This document shows positions 32,424 to 41,734 of a stretch of DNA of 64,000 nt, in pieces. Numbering within the stretch: the stretch's first letter is position 1; the number at the start of each line of letters is the position of its first letter. The DNA is taken from positions 2,356,001 through 2,420,000 of the forward strand of contig OY282447.1 in assembly GCA_958296165.1 (NCBI GenBank), in the 5' to 3' direction. A program made the translations under genes and the position numbers. Origin of the DNA: an uncultured Pseudomonadales bacterium (GTDB taxonomy: Bacteria > Pseudomonadota > Gammaproteobacteria > Pseudomonadales > Azotimanducaceae). Under the pieces are notes generated by a model that saw only the letters and a program-made list of their open reading frames with translations, did no database searches and was not told the DNA's origin.

Positions 32424-34859
32424 TCAGGGTGCTTGCCACGTCGGCGGAACGTCCGTCTCGTCCTTCGGTGGGTTGAGAAGCGCCATGTTCTGATAGCAGT
32501 ACGGTCGTTTGTCGCCTTCACCGACGCGGAAGCGATCGCATGGATAGCCTTTGTTCCTCAACTCGCGCGTAAGGTGCGTCTTCGTCGGCGGCTTGTAGCC
32601 GCAGTCCAGGCACCACGTCTTGAAGTCCTTGTAGGCTGGTATCGAAGGCTCAAGGCCGCCGAGTTCGTCACGGCAGTGCTCGTCGAACCACATGCCGACG
32701 AGATCGTTTTCAAGCTCGTATTGCTTGACCGCGGCCTTCACCTTCGCCGGCCACTGCGGTCGCTGGTGTCCGCGCCGCACGTTGATCGCCGTGCGCAGGA
32801 ACTGAGCGCCTTCGCAAGCCACGATGCGGTCTTCGAGTTCTTCGTCTTCGTGCTCCGGCTTGCGATCCATCTCGATCAGGCGCATGCGGCGGAACGTCCC
32901 CGGCGAGTTGACGCTCGGCTTGTGGTTGCCGTTCATCACAAGGTGTGCGCTGCTGCGGAAGTCCACGCTGCCTTGGCGCATGGCGTTCGCCTCGATCGGA
33001 TCGCCTGCACTGAGCGCGTTGACGATTTCGCACTTGAGCGGCAGTTGCGGCAGTTCGGCCGCCACGGCCAGTCGACGGCCATTGACTCGCAGAAGCCATT
33101 GCAAATGGTCGTCGCGCCGGCCGGTGATTCTGCTGGCATTGACGGTCGTCGCGTAGTCGCCCATGACGCGGTACAGGATGTTCGTGAGCGTGCTCTTGCC
33201 GGTGCCAGCGGCGCCGTGAAAGTAGAGAAAGGCGTGCGAGTCCGCCTTGTTTACGTGGCCTCGCAAGGCATCGCCGCACGTCCATAGTAGCGACTGGATC
33301 AGGTCGTCTCGCTCGTCGCCGTACAGATGAAACGCGAAGCGAAGAAACGCCAGCAATTCTTCCGGCTCGCCTTCGGCCGGTTCGACGGCTAGGTTCATGG
33401 TGCAGTAGTCGTCGCGTTCGGCCTTGCGCACCACGCCGCTCTCCAAGTCGATGATCTTGCCGTCTGGCAGTCCGGCAAGTAGCGGGTCGGCGTTGAAGTC
33501 CGATTGCTTGATGGTCAACGTGTAGCCGGCGACGGTCAACGCGCCATGCACGTGGCTCTGTTGCTGCCACTTGGCGGTTTCCTTCTCGTCGTCCTTTGTG
33601 CATTCGGCGATGATGCCTTTCATGCGCTTGTGCGCGAGTTGCGTCTGCTCAGACCAGCGCTTTCCATCCCAATGCCACCAGTCCTTCGCCACAGCGTCGT
33701 AGCGCCAGTTGCCGTCTGCTCGCTGAGTGAAGATGTCGGCGAACATGAACTGGCTGCTCACGCCGCTCACGGTGTAATCCGCCGCGCCGTCGTAGGCACG
33801 CTCGACTTCGGACACCGCTTGGTCGGCTAGTTCCTCGATGGATGGCGCGTCATCGCGCTGCGCTCGCACCGCCACTGCTTCCGCCGCCACTGCATGCCGA
33901 GCCGCCGCACGCTGTGTCTTCGGCAGTTTTGCTATGCGGTTCGTTTCGTCGAGAACGTGTTGGTGAACGCCACTGAGTGTGCGTCCGTAGCGGCCTCGGA
34001 GTTCCGTGCGCAAGTCCATCGCGCCGTAAAGCACGTTCGTGTGTTCGATCGGCGTCACGCCTTCTTCGAGCGCCGCCAGCAGTTTCAGAATCCGCCGCTT
34101 GTCGGCGTCGATGCGTGCGCCACACATTTCACCGGCTTTGGTGCCTGTGACATAGCGGCCGCCGCCTCTTGTATCGAACTGCAAGAACGCGCCGCTCGAC
34201 GACTTCCAGAGCAGTCCGTTCTGGCTTGCAAAGCCTGCTCGCGAACGTATCGACCATTCGCGTCCGCCGTTGCCTGGGTCGCCGTAGACGATGTGCCAAT
34301 GCGACTTCCCCGGCGTGGACTCGTAGCCGTGGTGCTTGCCGCCAAGCGCGTCCGCCAGTTCCTTCGCTTCGGCCTTCGTCGGTAAACGCTCAACCAGGTG
34401 GTCGCCAACGATGTCGAACGCCGCGTCGACGTCAACCAAATACAAGCCGGCCGTGGACATGACGATGCAAAAGGTTTCAGAGCGCCACCACTTCGTCGGC
34501 CAGTCGTTCGGGTCAGATGGCCGCCGCTTGTTCTGCCACTCCGTTTCGTAGGCATTGCCCTTCGGCTTGTTGCCGCAAAAGCGTAGGTCGGTGGATTTCG
34601 CGGCCAGCAAAGCGATGGCGTCGCGTGCGGTTCGGGGTTCCTTGATAGCACCGTTTGCCGCGCCGTTGGCTTTGCCGCCGCACAAGTCCGCTATGTCGCT
34701 GTCGGGCGCGCCGTGCGCCCGTAGCACCGCCGCCAGTTCGCTTTGATGCGCAGGCGGCCACGGTGCTCCGCGTTCCGCTGCGGCCAGCGCTTGGTGGAGA
34801 TTCGGCGCGGCATTGACTTCGACTAGCAGCGCGACGTGTGGTGATGTATCATGATTCAT
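32424..34859 (-). CDS. D5-type/P4-like replicative primase-helicase
   Basis: An 811-residue plasmid or satellite replication protein. The N-terminal half resembles a primase-polymerase (F-C-I-V-M-S-T-A-G-L-Y-L-V-D-V-D-A near residue 110, then S-H-W-H-I-V-Y-G and a G-G-G-R-Y-V-T-G segment). The C-terminal half is the D5/P4 SF3 helicase with F-H-G-A-A-G-T-G-K-S-T Walker A about residue 551, the A-A-E-L-P Walker B-like acid, H-L-V-M-N-G-N-H-K-P motif C, and R-R-M-R-L-I-E-M. Start ATG 34859 is chosen as the first Met with family-like text. It sits beside the repeat array at 32238-32416 and would initiate replication of the excised element. Confidence 0.85.
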   Translation of the reverse strand: MNHDTSPHVALLVEVNAAPNLHQALAAAERGAPWPPAHQSELAAVLRAHGAPDSDIADLCGGKANGAANGAIKEPRTARDAIALLAAKSTDLRFCGNKPKGNAYETEWQNKRRPSDPNDWPTKWWRSETFCIVMSTAGLYLVDVDAAFDIVGDHLVERLPTKAEAKELADALGGKHHGYESTPGKSHWHIVYGDPGNGGREWSIRSRAGFASQNGLLWKSSSGAFLQFDTRGGGRYVTGTKAGEMCGARIDADKRRILKLLAALEEGVTPIEHTNVLYGAMDLRTELRGRYGRTLSGVHQHVLDETNRIAKLPKTQRAAARHAVAAEAVAVRAQRDDAPSIEELADQAVSEVERAYDGAADYTVSGVSSQFMFADIFTQRADGNWRYDAVAKDWWHWDGKRWSEQTQLAHKRMKGIIAECTKDDEKETAKWQQQSHVHGALTVAGYTLTIKQSDFNADPLLAGLPDGKIIDLESGVVRKAERDDYCTMNLAVEPAEGEPEELLAFLRFAFHLYGDERDDLIQSLLWTCGDALRGHVNKADSHAFLYFHGAAGTGKSTLTNILYRVMGDYATTVNASRITGRRDDHLQWLLRVNGRRLAVAAELPQLPLKCEIVNALSAGDPIEANAMRQGSVDFRSSAHLVMNGNHKPSVNSPGTFRRMRLIEMDRKPEHEDEELEDRIVACEGAQFLRTAINVRRGHQRPQWPAKVKAAVKQYELENDLVGMWFDEHCRDELGGLEPSIPAYKDFKTWCLDCGYKPPTKTHLTRELRNKGYPCDRFRVGEGDKRPYCYQNMALLNPPKDETDVPPTWQAP

Positions 34860-35145
34860 GTCGTTTGCTTCCTCAGCGATGACACCACCCCGCAGCGCTA
34901 TGCTGCCGCGCCAGGCGAGCGTCGCGGCTCGCCTCGGCGTTCGGGGTGTTTCGCCTTCCGTGGTGTAGATCGACATTCCATTGTGGCCGCGCGTGCGCGT
35001 CCGGGTAGGTCGCCGCCATCGCCCACTCCGCTGGCGTTCAAACGGCGGTCGTTCGGTGGTGTGGCGCGGCGGCCCGCGCGGTGCCTGGGCCACGCGCCGG
35101 GCGTCCTTCGGCCGCCCGTGGGCCATCGCCGGCGTTCTGCGCGCG

Positions 35146-35352
35146 TCAGCTAGCCAGTGCCGGGCGGGTGAGCACCCACTGTTCGATTTCCGTGCGGCGC
35201 CACCGGATGGCGCGCCGCGCGATTTGGATTCGGGTCGGAAAACTCGGGTCGTGCGCGATCAGGTGGTAGACCGTGCTCCTGCCGACGCCGAGGACGGCGC
35301 ACACATCCCTCAGCGAGTAAAGTTCGGGTGTGATTTTCCGTTTTGGCGCCAC
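35146..35352 (-). CDS. AlpA-like excisionase/transcription regulator
   Basis: A 68-residue MerR-like winged helix protein: L-Y-S-L-R-D-V-C-A-V-L-G-V-G-R-S-T-V-Y-H (helix-turn-helix), L-I-A-H-D-P-S-F-P-T-R-I-Q-I, then A-R-R-A-I-R-W-R-R-T-E-I-E-Q-W. These are the AlpA hallmarks. AlpA proteins act as excision factors and activators of integrase genes on P4-like islands. It lies 287 bp ahead of the primase gene and 494 bp from the integrase, all on the minus strand. It is the intact counterpart of the remnant at 17514-17654. Confidence 0.85.
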   Translation of the reverse strand: MAPKRKITPELYSLRDVCAVLGVGRSTVYHLIAHDPSFPTRIQIARRAIRWRRTEIEQWVLTRPALAS

Positions 35353-35577
35353 AGGAACCTCCTAGTTCCGCCATGTATGCGGATACTCTACGCCCATCGC
35401 TAGGACGAAAACAAGCATGGATCGAGAAAAAAGAGCGAAAATAGAGCAGCATGGCCATGCGCGCTCGGTCGCGGATGGATGCGGATGATCCTGATTCCCT
35501 TGGTTATTATTGACTTTACGACGACTTAGCGAGTATAAAACTATTCTCTTTCACGCTGTGTTCTTCGAAGTCAATCT

Positions 35578-35823
35578 TTGCGATCCTTATGGTTTACTTC
35601 CGTGCGTATTCGCGAGTATAAATCCTCACATTCCGTGACCGTCTCGCGCGGCATGTGGCGGCGCGGCCGATGGTGGACGCGCCTAGCCGCGTGGGTTCGC
35701 TGGCGTAGGTACTCGCGCCGAGTGCGCGGTGGCGTCCACTCCGCAGCGGTCGGCCGCGGCCGCGCACGCAGACGACGACGGCGCAAGCGAACAAACGTGG
35801 TGGACTTCCCGCGGGGGCGGTAG
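35578..35823 (+). CDS. Possible small Arg-rich protein with NVVDF tail
   Basis: An 81-residue frame, very basic (R-R-R-R-R-R-K-R), ending T-N-V-V-D-F-P-R-G-R. The last ten residues match the ending of the MobV relaxase (S-N-V-V-D-F-R-P-S-R), so it may be a remnant of a relaxase-like gene or a convergent nucleic-acid-binding tail. It faces the integrase gene. The upstream half of the frame is poor and may not be coding. Low confidence. Confidence 0.3.
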   Translation: MRSLWFTSVRIREYKSSHSVTVSRGMWRRGRWWTRLAAWVRWRRYSRRVRGGVHSAAVGRGRARRRRRRKRTNVVDFPRGR

Positions 35824-35845
35824 ACGTCCGCCGCCCGCTGCCGAC

Positions 35846-37000
35846 CTACGCGGTCACGTACTCCGCCCAAGCGTCCATGAGCGCCCTGCGCCGCTCAAAA
35901 TGGTCGGTTCGGGCGTAGGCGGCTTCGACCGCGTTGCGCACCGAGTGCGCCAGCGCTGCTTCGAGCGCTTCGCTAGGGAAGTCCGTCCGTTCCGCGCCCC
36001 AATCACGGAAGGATGATCGGAAGCCGTGCGGAACGGCGTCGATCCCGTGCTGCCGCAGGAGCTTGCCCACCGTGGCGTCCGAAATGACCTTGCCACGGGC
36101 GCTGGGGAACACCCAATCGGTGCCCAACTCCCGCGCCGCCGCCAGCACGTCGAGCGCGCCGCCGCTCAACGGCACGCGGTGCTCGCGGCCCATCTTCATT
36201 CTTGCGGCCGGCACGGTCCAGACGCCGGCGTCCATGTCCACTTCATCCCACGTCGCCAGCCGCACTTCGCCCGACCGCGCCGCCGTCAGCACCATGAACT
36301 GGAACGCGAGCTTGGTGCCGGCCCAAGCCGCGCTCGCACGAACCACCGCGATGGCCGCCGGCACATCCGCGTAGGGCAGCGCCCGATGGTGTCTCGGCGC
36401 GGTTCCCACGCGCGGCAGCGCCGCTTCGACTCCTTGACAGGGGTTATCTGGTCTGTGGCCATGCACGACGGCCCAGTCCATCACCTTCCCGATCCGGTGC
36501 TTCACGCGCCGGGCGGTCTCCCGCTTGGTCACCCATATCGGCCGCAGCACGGCAACCACGTCCGCGCTGGTCACGTCGGCCACCCGCATGTGGCCGATGA
36601 TCGGATGCGCGTAGGCGGCCAGCGACGACCGCCACTGCGCTTCGCTTTTACTGCCGACCTTCCACGTCTTGGCCTGCACGCCCACCACTTCCGCTGCGGC
36701 TTCTTCAAAGGTCGGCTGGCCAGGCTTGCGCCCGCCCCCCTTTTTGGGGGGGATTCCGCGCCGCGCCGCCTTGCGTATCTCGAAGGCGGCTTCGCGTGCT
36801 TCCTGCAGGCTTGTCAGCGGGTATCCGCCAAGCCCCACGGTGTGCCGCCTGCCGCGGACTTGGACGACCTGCACCCAGCACTTTGCTCCGGTCGGCGCAA
36901 GCTGGAGAAAAAGCGTGCCGCCGTCCGAGATGCGTTCGTGGAAGCGGGTGCGCCCGGAGTGCTTGGCGTTGCGCACCTTCGCCACGGTGAGATTGCCCAT
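35846..37000 (-). CDS. P4-type tyrosine integrase of the tRNA-Ser island
   Basis: A 384-residue integrase with the P4-family N-terminal domain (R-I-S-D-G-G-T-L-F-L-Q-L, W-V-Q-V-V-Q-V-R-G-R-R, V-G-L-G-G-Y-P-L-T-S-L-Q-E-A-R) and the tyrosine recombinase core: Arg in A-A-R-S-G-E-V-R-L-A-T-W, Lys in R-M-K-M-G-R-E-H-R-V-P-L-S, H-G-F-R-S-S-F-R-D-W (HxxR), a later His (A-L-A-H-S), and Tyr in A-Y-A-R-T-D. It starts 187 bp from tRNA-Ser, the classic int-tRNA arrangement, and would recombine the 15-bp core. The frame is intact, so excision is plausible. Confidence 0.92.
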   Translation of the reverse strand: MGNLTVAKVRNAKHSGRTRFHERISDGGTLFLQLAPTGAKCWVQVVQVRGRRHTVGLGGYPLTSLQEAREAAFEIRKAARRGIPPKKGGGRKPGQPTFEEAAAEVVGVQAKTWKVGSKSEAQWRSSLAAYAHPIIGHMRVADVTSADVVAVLRPIWVTKRETARRVKHRIGKVMDWAVVHGHRPDNPCQGVEAALPRVGTAPRHHRALPYADVPAAIAVVRASAAWAGTKLAFQFMVLTAARSGEVRLATWDEVDMDAGVWTVPAARMKMGREHRVPLSGGALDVLAAARELGTDWVFPSARGKVISDATVGKLLRQHGIDAVPHGFRSSFRDWGAERTDFPSEALEAALAHSVRNAVEAAYARTDHFERRRALMDAWAEYVTA

Positions 37001-37186
37001 AGGGTGGGTCTCGTTCTGTTTGCAGCATTAATTGTATTACTTTAGCTCGGATGTACGCAACCCCTTAAGGACATCATCGGTCGGCTACGGATGCAGGGAC
37101 GGGCGTATATTCCCTGTCAAATCAACGTGTTAAGAGAGAATACGGATGGCTGCGGACGACGGTGGATGGATACGGACAACAGTGGG

Positions 37187-37201
37187 TTGGCGGAGGGGCA
37201 G
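37187..37201. other. Right attachment core (candidate attR) in tRNA-Ser 3' end
   Basis: TTGGCGGAGGGGCAG, identical to 15833-15847, covers the CCA end and acceptor arm of tRNA-Ser. Integrases of this class use tRNA 3' ends and restore the tRNA on insertion. Upstream, between int and the tRNA, TACGGA-containing short repeats at about 37087, 37141 and 37171 could be arm-type sites. Confidence 0.7.
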
Positions 37202-37277
37202 GGATTCGAACCCTGGGTGCCGCAAAGGACACACCTGATTTCGAGTCAGGCCCATTCGGCCGCTCTGGCACCCCTCC
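37188..37277 (-). tRNA. tRNA-Ser(CGA)
   Basis: A 90-nt class II tRNA on the minus strand, with acceptor GGAGGGG paired to CCCCTCC, G discriminator and encoded CCA. The anticodon stem CCTGA/TCAGG holds loop CTCGAAA, giving anticodon CGA. The long variable arm is typical of tRNA-Ser and the T arm GGGTTCGAATCCC is intact. It is the attachment target of the island to its left. Confidence 0.95.
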
Positions 37278-37359
37278 GGGCGCACGAATTGTCGCCGAGA
37301 CAACACGCTCCTACAACCTCTGCGCCGCTGGCAGCACCATCCGCGCAACGGTCAGAGCC

Positions 37360-38109
37360 TTAGCCGCGCCCAATAAAGGGCATCGTCGAGGCCATCACCG
37401 TAATGAACGGCACGTTGGCGTCTAGCGGCAGGCTGTCCATGTAGACCACGGCTTGGGCCACGTTCTCCACATCCATCGTTGGCTCCGGCTTGATCGAGCC
37501 GTCGGCCTGCTCCATGCCGCGTCCCATGCGCGATGTCATGTGCGTGAGGGCATTGCCGATGTCAATCTGCCCGCAGACGATGTTGTGTTCGCGGCCGTCG
37601 AGGAACGTCGAGCGCGTCAGGCCGGTGAGAGCGTGTTTGGTGGCGGTGTACGGCGCCGAATTGGGGCGCGGCACGTGCGCGGAGATGGAGCCGTTGTTGA
37701 TGATGCGGCCGCCCTTGGGGTGCTGATCCTTCATCAGGCGAATGGCATGCTGCGTGCAGAGGAACGAGCCGGTGAGGTTGATGTTCACCACGCGCTGCCA
37801 TTGCTCCAGGGCGAGATCTTCCAACGGCACCGGCGGCGCGCCGGTGCCAGCGTTGTTGAACAACAGATCCAAGCGTCCGAACGCCTCTTTCGTCTTGGCG
37901 AACAGCGCCGCTACCGAATCTTGGTCGGCAACGTCCGTGCGCACCGCAAGCGTTCGTTCGCCGGCGCCGGATTCTGCGGCTACCTCGTCCAACAACTCCT
38001 GGCGCCGCCCTGCCAGCGCCACGCGATAGCCTGCTTGAAGGAGGGCCAGCGTGGTGTGTTTGCCGATGCCGGTACCGGCGCCGGTGACGATCGCGACTTT
38101 GCCGCTCAT
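37360..38109 (-). CDS. Short-chain dehydrogenase/reductase
   Basis: A 249-residue classical SDR oxidoreductase using NAD(P)H. It has T-G-A-G-T-G-I-G near the N-terminus, N-N-A-G near residue 89, a Ser in the N-G-S-I-S strand, then Y-T-A-T-K (Tyr and Lys catalytic pair). After Lys the pattern P-G is replaced by G-Q-I-D-I-G-N-A. The substrate is unknown. It has a 37-bp gap to the luciferase-like gene upstream and the same orientation, so it probably shares its transcript. It is the first chromosomal gene next to tRNA-Ser. Confidence 0.88.
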   Translation of the reverse strand: MSGKVAIVTGAGTGIGKHTTLALLQAGYRVALAGRRQELLDEVAAESGAGERTLAVRTDVADQDSVAALFAKTKEAFGRLDLLFNNAGTGAPPVPLEDLALEQWQRVVNINLTGSFLCTQHAIRLMKDQHPKGGRIINNGSISAHVPRPNSAPYTATKHALTGLTRSTFLDGREHNIVCGQIDIGNALTHMTSRMGRGMEQADGSIKPEPTMDVENVAQAVVYMDSLPLDANVPFITVMASTMPFIGRG

Positions 38110-38146
38110 CTTGAGTCCTCCTTCACCGAGCGAGTGGGGTGTGTAC

Positions 38147-39379
38147 TTACTCGGATTCCTCCGCTTTCGCCTTCACGTGCGCGGAGAGCGCCGTTTGGGC
38201 GGGGCCGGCGGCCGAGGCCATGGCTTCACGGGCACGCTCGTTCCCTTGGATCTTGCTCATGATCGCCTGCCCGGCGCGGAGCCAAGTGTCACGGTTCTCG
38301 ATCACGAACTTGTTGGATTCGCGGTAGCCGTCCAACATGCCGTTCACCTCGGGGATCACATAGCGAGCCACCAGATCCCAGCTGTTCAACGTGTCTGCGC
38401 GATTCGCCCAATCATGCACGAAGCCGATGACGACTCCGAAGCCGCCGGTAACCTCGATCATCTTCTCTATGCGCTCCACCAAATCCTGCGGCGTGCCAAT
38501 CACGGCCACGCTGCCTTCGCTGAAGGCAGTCATGTCCACGGCTTCGTCCGGCGTTTTGAAAATGGTGCCTTCGCCTGCTGCCAAAGTGCCTACGGTGTAA
38601 TCGTTGTTATGGTGGAACAGCCCGTCTTTGGCTTGCTGCCGGGCCTTGTCGCGGGTTTCCGCCACATGCCAACTCATCACCACGCGCCACATGCTGCGAT
38701 CGACCGTGCGGTCGTGCTTGGCCGCGGATTCTTCGGCGAAGCTCCACTGCAATGGCAGCGCCTGCAGGCCGGCTTTGGTGGTGGAACCGATGGAGAGCAC
38801 GCCGGCGCCGTGTTTGCCGGCCAGCGTCATGCCTGAGGGGCTCACCATCGACGCCACGGCGAACTCCATGTCGCGCTGCAAGGGCAGCAGTTGCAGCTTG
38901 GCTTCGTTGAGCTGGAACCACTCGCTCTCGTAGCTGAATCGTTCGCCGCCCTCGAAAAGACGACGGATCACGCCCATCGCTTCGTCTTGGCGGTCGCGCA
39001 GCAGCATCGGATCCACGCCCAGAGTGTGGGCGTCCGAAGGCAGCGCACCCGGGCCGGAGCCGAAGATCAAACGGCCGCCGCTCTGGTGGTCTAGCTGCAC
39101 GAGCCGTTGGGCGACCATGAACGGGTGGTGGTAGGGCAGCGAAACCACGCCGGTGCCTAGCCGGATGCGGTGCGTGCGCTCTGCGGCGGCGGCCAGGAAC
39201 AGCTCCGGCGAGGCGATGATCTCCCAGCCGGTGGAGTGATGCTCACCGCACCAGAACTCGTCGAAGCCCAGCCGATCCATGTGTTCTACGAGGTCCAAGT
39301 CGCTGCGCAGCTGCAACGTCGGGTTCTCGCCGATGGGGTGATGGGGAGCCAAGAAGGCGCCGAATTTCATGTCGCGCAT
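38147..39379 (-). CDS. LLM-class flavin-dependent oxidoreductase (limonene-monooxygenase-like)
   Basis: A 410-residue luciferase-like monooxygenase that oxidises its substrate with reduced flavin and O2. It starts [17 protein letters not shown] and continues [37 protein letters not shown], all family markers. ATG 39379 is the natural start; a longer frame extends to 40309 only because it runs through the antisense of the next gene. It is followed by the SDR and preceded at 68 bp by a second LLM enzyme, suggesting a small catabolic cluster. The substrate is not predictable. Confidence 0.88.
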   Translation of the reverse strand: MRDMKFGAFLAPHHPIGENPTLQLRSDLDLVEHMDRLGFDEFWCGEHHSTGWEIIASPELFLAAAAERTHRIRLGTGVVSLPYHHPFMVAQRLVQLDHQSGGRLIFGSGPGALPSDAHTLGVDPMLLRDRQDEAMGVIRRLFEGGERFSYESEWFQLNEAKLQLLPLQRDMEFAVASMVSPSGMTLAGKHGAGVLSIGSTTKAGLQALPLQWSFAEESAAKHDRTVDRSMWRVVMSWHVAETRDKARQQAKDGLFHHNNDYTVGTLAAGEGTIFKTPDEAVDMTAFSEGSVAVIGTPQDLVERIEKMIEVTGGFGVVIGFVHDWANRADTLNSWDLVARYVIPEVNGMLDGYRESNKFVIENRDTWLRAGQAIMSKIQGNERAREAMASAAGPAQTALSAHVKAKAEESE

Positions 39380-39447
39380 GGCGGTTTCCTCACGATTCGG
39401 TAAGTCGATTCGGTAGTGTTTGTAGTGAATGCGTGTAGTGAATGCGG

Positions 39448-40452
39448 CTAAAGCAGCTCTTCGGCCATGAAGCGCAGCGTCTCCGCGTTGGCCGAGCCGA
39501 CGTTGAGCATCGTCACGGGGCTTTCCTTCCACGCCGCCAGCCGTTCGCGGATGCGTTCCTTCGGGCCGACCAGTGCGATCTCGTCGCACAACTCGTTCGG
39601 CACCGCCGCTATCGCTGCGTCGCGGCGGCCCGCGAAGAAGAGCTCCTGCACTCTGTCCGCGGCCTCGCCGAAGCCCATCCTGGTCACGTGATCCTTGTGG
39701 ACGTTGAAGCTCTTGGCGCCCATGCCGCCAACGTAGAAGCCTACGTTCTGCTTGATCTGGTTCAACGCCCGCTGCACGTCGTCGTCGATGATGACGGGGA
39801 CGGATGCGGCGATCTCGAAATCCTTGTTGCGGATGCGCATGGCGTCCTTGTAGAGATCCATCATGCGGTACGGGGATAGGAACATGGGAATCCAGCCGTC
39901 GCAGATTTCCGCGCTCAGGGCGACGTTCTTCGGCCCCTCCGCACCGAGATAAACCGGAATGCGCTCTCGTATCGGATGCAGGATGAGCTTCAGCGGCTTG
40001 CCGAGGCCAGTGCCGCCCTGCATGGGCAGCTGGTAGTGCTTGCCATCGAACGAGACTGGCCCTTCGCGCGCAACGATCTTGCGGAAGATCGAGACCCACT
40101 CGCGGGTGCGCGCCAGCGGCTTCGGATAGGGCTGGCCGTACCAGCCTTCCACCACTTGCGGGCCGGAAACGCCTATGCCGAGGATGAGACGGCCGTTGGA
40201 GAGGTAGTCCAGGGCGACGGCATGCATGGCGGCGCTGGCCGGCGTGCGTGCCGAAAGCTGCATGATGGAGGTGCCTAGGTTGATGCGCCCGGTATTGGCG
40301 CCGATCCATGTGAGCGGCGTGAAGCAGTCCGAACCGTAGATTTCCGGCGCCCAGATTGTGTCGTAGCCGAGGTTCTCCGCTTCCTTAGCCAGCTCGACGA
40401 GGCGCGCGCCGCCCGGCGGCCCGAACGGGCCGATGCCCAAGCCTAGCTTCAT
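39448..40452 (-). CDS. LLM-class oxidoreductase (F420/FMN-dependent type)
   Basis: A 334-residue luciferase-like protein: M-K-L-G-L-G-I-G at the N-terminus, I-W-A-P-E-I-Y-G, I-N-L-G-T-S-I-M-Q-L, L-S-N-G-R-L-I-L-G-I-G-V-S-G-P, W-Y-G-Q-P-Y-P-K-P, and R-I-P-V-Y-L-G-A-E-G-P-K-N. This is the LLM F420-type TIM barrel (also found with FMN). It begins a tandem pair with the LLM gene downstream, whose ATG lies 68 bp after its stop. The cofactor cannot be decided from sequence alone. Confidence 0.88.
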   Translation of the reverse strand: MKLGLGIGPFGPPGGARLVELAKEAENLGYDTIWAPEIYGSDCFTPLTWIGANTGRINLGTSIMQLSARTPASAAMHAVALDYLSNGRLILGIGVSGPQVVEGWYGQPYPKPLARTREWVSIFRKIVAREGPVSFDGKHYQLPMQGGTGLGKPLKLILHPIRERIPVYLGAEGPKNVALSAEICDGWIPMFLSPYRMMDLYKDAMRIRNKDFEIAASVPVIIDDDVQRALNQIKQNVGFYVGGMGAKSFNVHKDHVTRMGFGEAADRVQELFFAGRRDAAIAAVPNELCDEIALVGPKERIRERLAAWKESPVTMLNVGSANAETLRFMAEELL

Positions 40453-40879
40453 GTGGTGCTCCCCGGTGTGCGCTCTGGCGAAGGCGCAAGATTAACAGCA
40501 ACGCTCAAACGGAGACCACGCAATGAGCCGAGTCGTCCGCCACCTGGTCTGCGAGGTCGCGCCACTGGCGCGTGCTGGACGAGCGTGCCGCAGGTACTAG
40601 CGCTCAGCTTCCGCTGCGCTCTCTCCGCCGCCGTTGCCGACGTAGGCGCAATCGGTTCCAGCCTGAGCGTAGGCGTTGAGATTACCAATCTAAGTTGACG
40701 CTACCACTCCATTGCCTCGACGCCGCGCATGAACCGGGCGAGTCGCTTAGCCGCAGAGGCATTGTCGATTGTCTTGGATTGGACGTTGAGAGAGGCAGGG
40801 CTCCCAACAACCGCCGGCAGAAACTCCGCAGCGCAACTTAGGGTTTCCTTTCTCGCTCAGCGCGTAGCACACTTGGCCG
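40453..40879. other. Intergenic stretch without recognisable gene
   Basis: 427 bp between divergent LLM and TesB genes. No convincing small gene, tRNA or repeat was seen. The two outward-facing genes need promoters here, but no clean -35/-10 pair could be read. Confidence 0.5.
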
Positions 40880-41734
40880 ATGTTCTCGTCGCTGCTTCGC
40901 CTCGATCCGGCCCCTGAAGGCGGCTTCACGGCGCCCGCGTCGCCAGACAAGGGCGAGCGTGTATTCGGCGGCCAGTTCTTGGCGCAATGTTTGGTGGCGG
41001 CGCACACCACCGTGGATGCAGAGCGGGACGTCAACTCGCTGCACGCCTATTTTCTGCGTCCCGGCGATGTGGACTTGCCGGTGCTGATCGTGGTGGAGCG
41101 CGTGCGCGACGGACGTTCTTTTTCGTCGCGACAAGCGGTAGCGGTGCAGCGCGGCAAGGAACTGTTCCGGCTGTTGGTTTCGTTTCAAGTGCCGGACGAG
41201 ACGCCCGAGTACGTAGCTGCGGCCATGCCGGACGTGCCAGCGCCGGAGCACGTCACTTCCACCTACGACGAGTTCACGTTGGCGCAAGTGGAGGAAGACA
41301 CTTGGCACGGTTCGGATCGGCCCATGGACATCCGCTATGTCAATCCGCCGAGCGCGCCGCCCGGTGCGCCCGTTACCGAGACGCAGCTCATGTGGATGCG
41401 CATCAACGAGGCGCTGCCGGATGCGCCGAGCGTGCATCGGGCCGGGCTTGCGTATCTGTCGGATAGCACGCTGGTGGATCACATCCCGCTGCCGCATGGT
41501 CTGCGCTGGCAGGATGCGAACTTCGGCGGCACAAGCCTCGATCACTCTATGTGGTTCCATGCTCCGGCGCGCGCCGACGAATGGCTGCTGTTCGCACAGA
41601 CCGTCGAAGCCACTGGCGGCGGTCGCGGCTTGGCTAGCGGCAGGCTGTATACACGCAGCGGCGCGCTGGTGGCCACATGTTTGCAGGAGGGACTGATGCG
41701 ATGGACTACACCGAGTACAACGCCGGGCACCTAA
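40880..41734 (+). CDS. tesB: Acyl-CoA thioesterase II (TesB family)
   Basis: A 284-residue double hot-dog thioesterase that hydrolyses acyl-CoA. Hot dog 1: E-R-V-F-G-G-Q-F-L-A-Q-C, H-A-Y-F-L-R-P-G-D, R-D-G-R-S-F-S-S-R. Hot dog 2: A-Y-L-S-D-S-T-L-V-D, F-G-G-T-S-L-D-H-S-M-W-F-H-A-P, S-G-R-L-Y-T-R-S-G-A-L-V-A-T-C-L-Q-E-G. The conserved Asp (L-S-D), Ser/Thr (G-T-S) and Gln (Q-E-G) triad of TesB are all present. Its 3' end overlaps the following PhyH gene by 34 bases, suggesting coupled expression. Confidence 0.9.
   Translation: MFSSLLRLDPAPEGGFTAPASPDKGERVFGGQFLAQCLVAAHTTVDAERDVNSLHAYFLRPGDVDLPVLIVVERVRDGRSFSSRQAVAVQRGKELFRLLVSFQVPDETPEYVAAAMPDVPAPEHVTSTYDEFTLAQVEEDTWHGSDRPMDIRYVNPPSAPPGAPVTETQLMWMRINEALPDAPSVHRAGLAYLSDSTLVDHIPLPHGLRWQDANFGGTSLDHSMWFHAPARADEWLLFAQTVEATGGGRGLASGRLYTRSGALVATCLQEGLMRWTTPSTTPGT

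Noticed and set aside
39380-40309. N-terminal extension of the first LLM gene to give a 720-residue protein
   Set aside because: The extra part reads over the second LLM gene in another frame and is low-complexity; the family start is ATG 39379.
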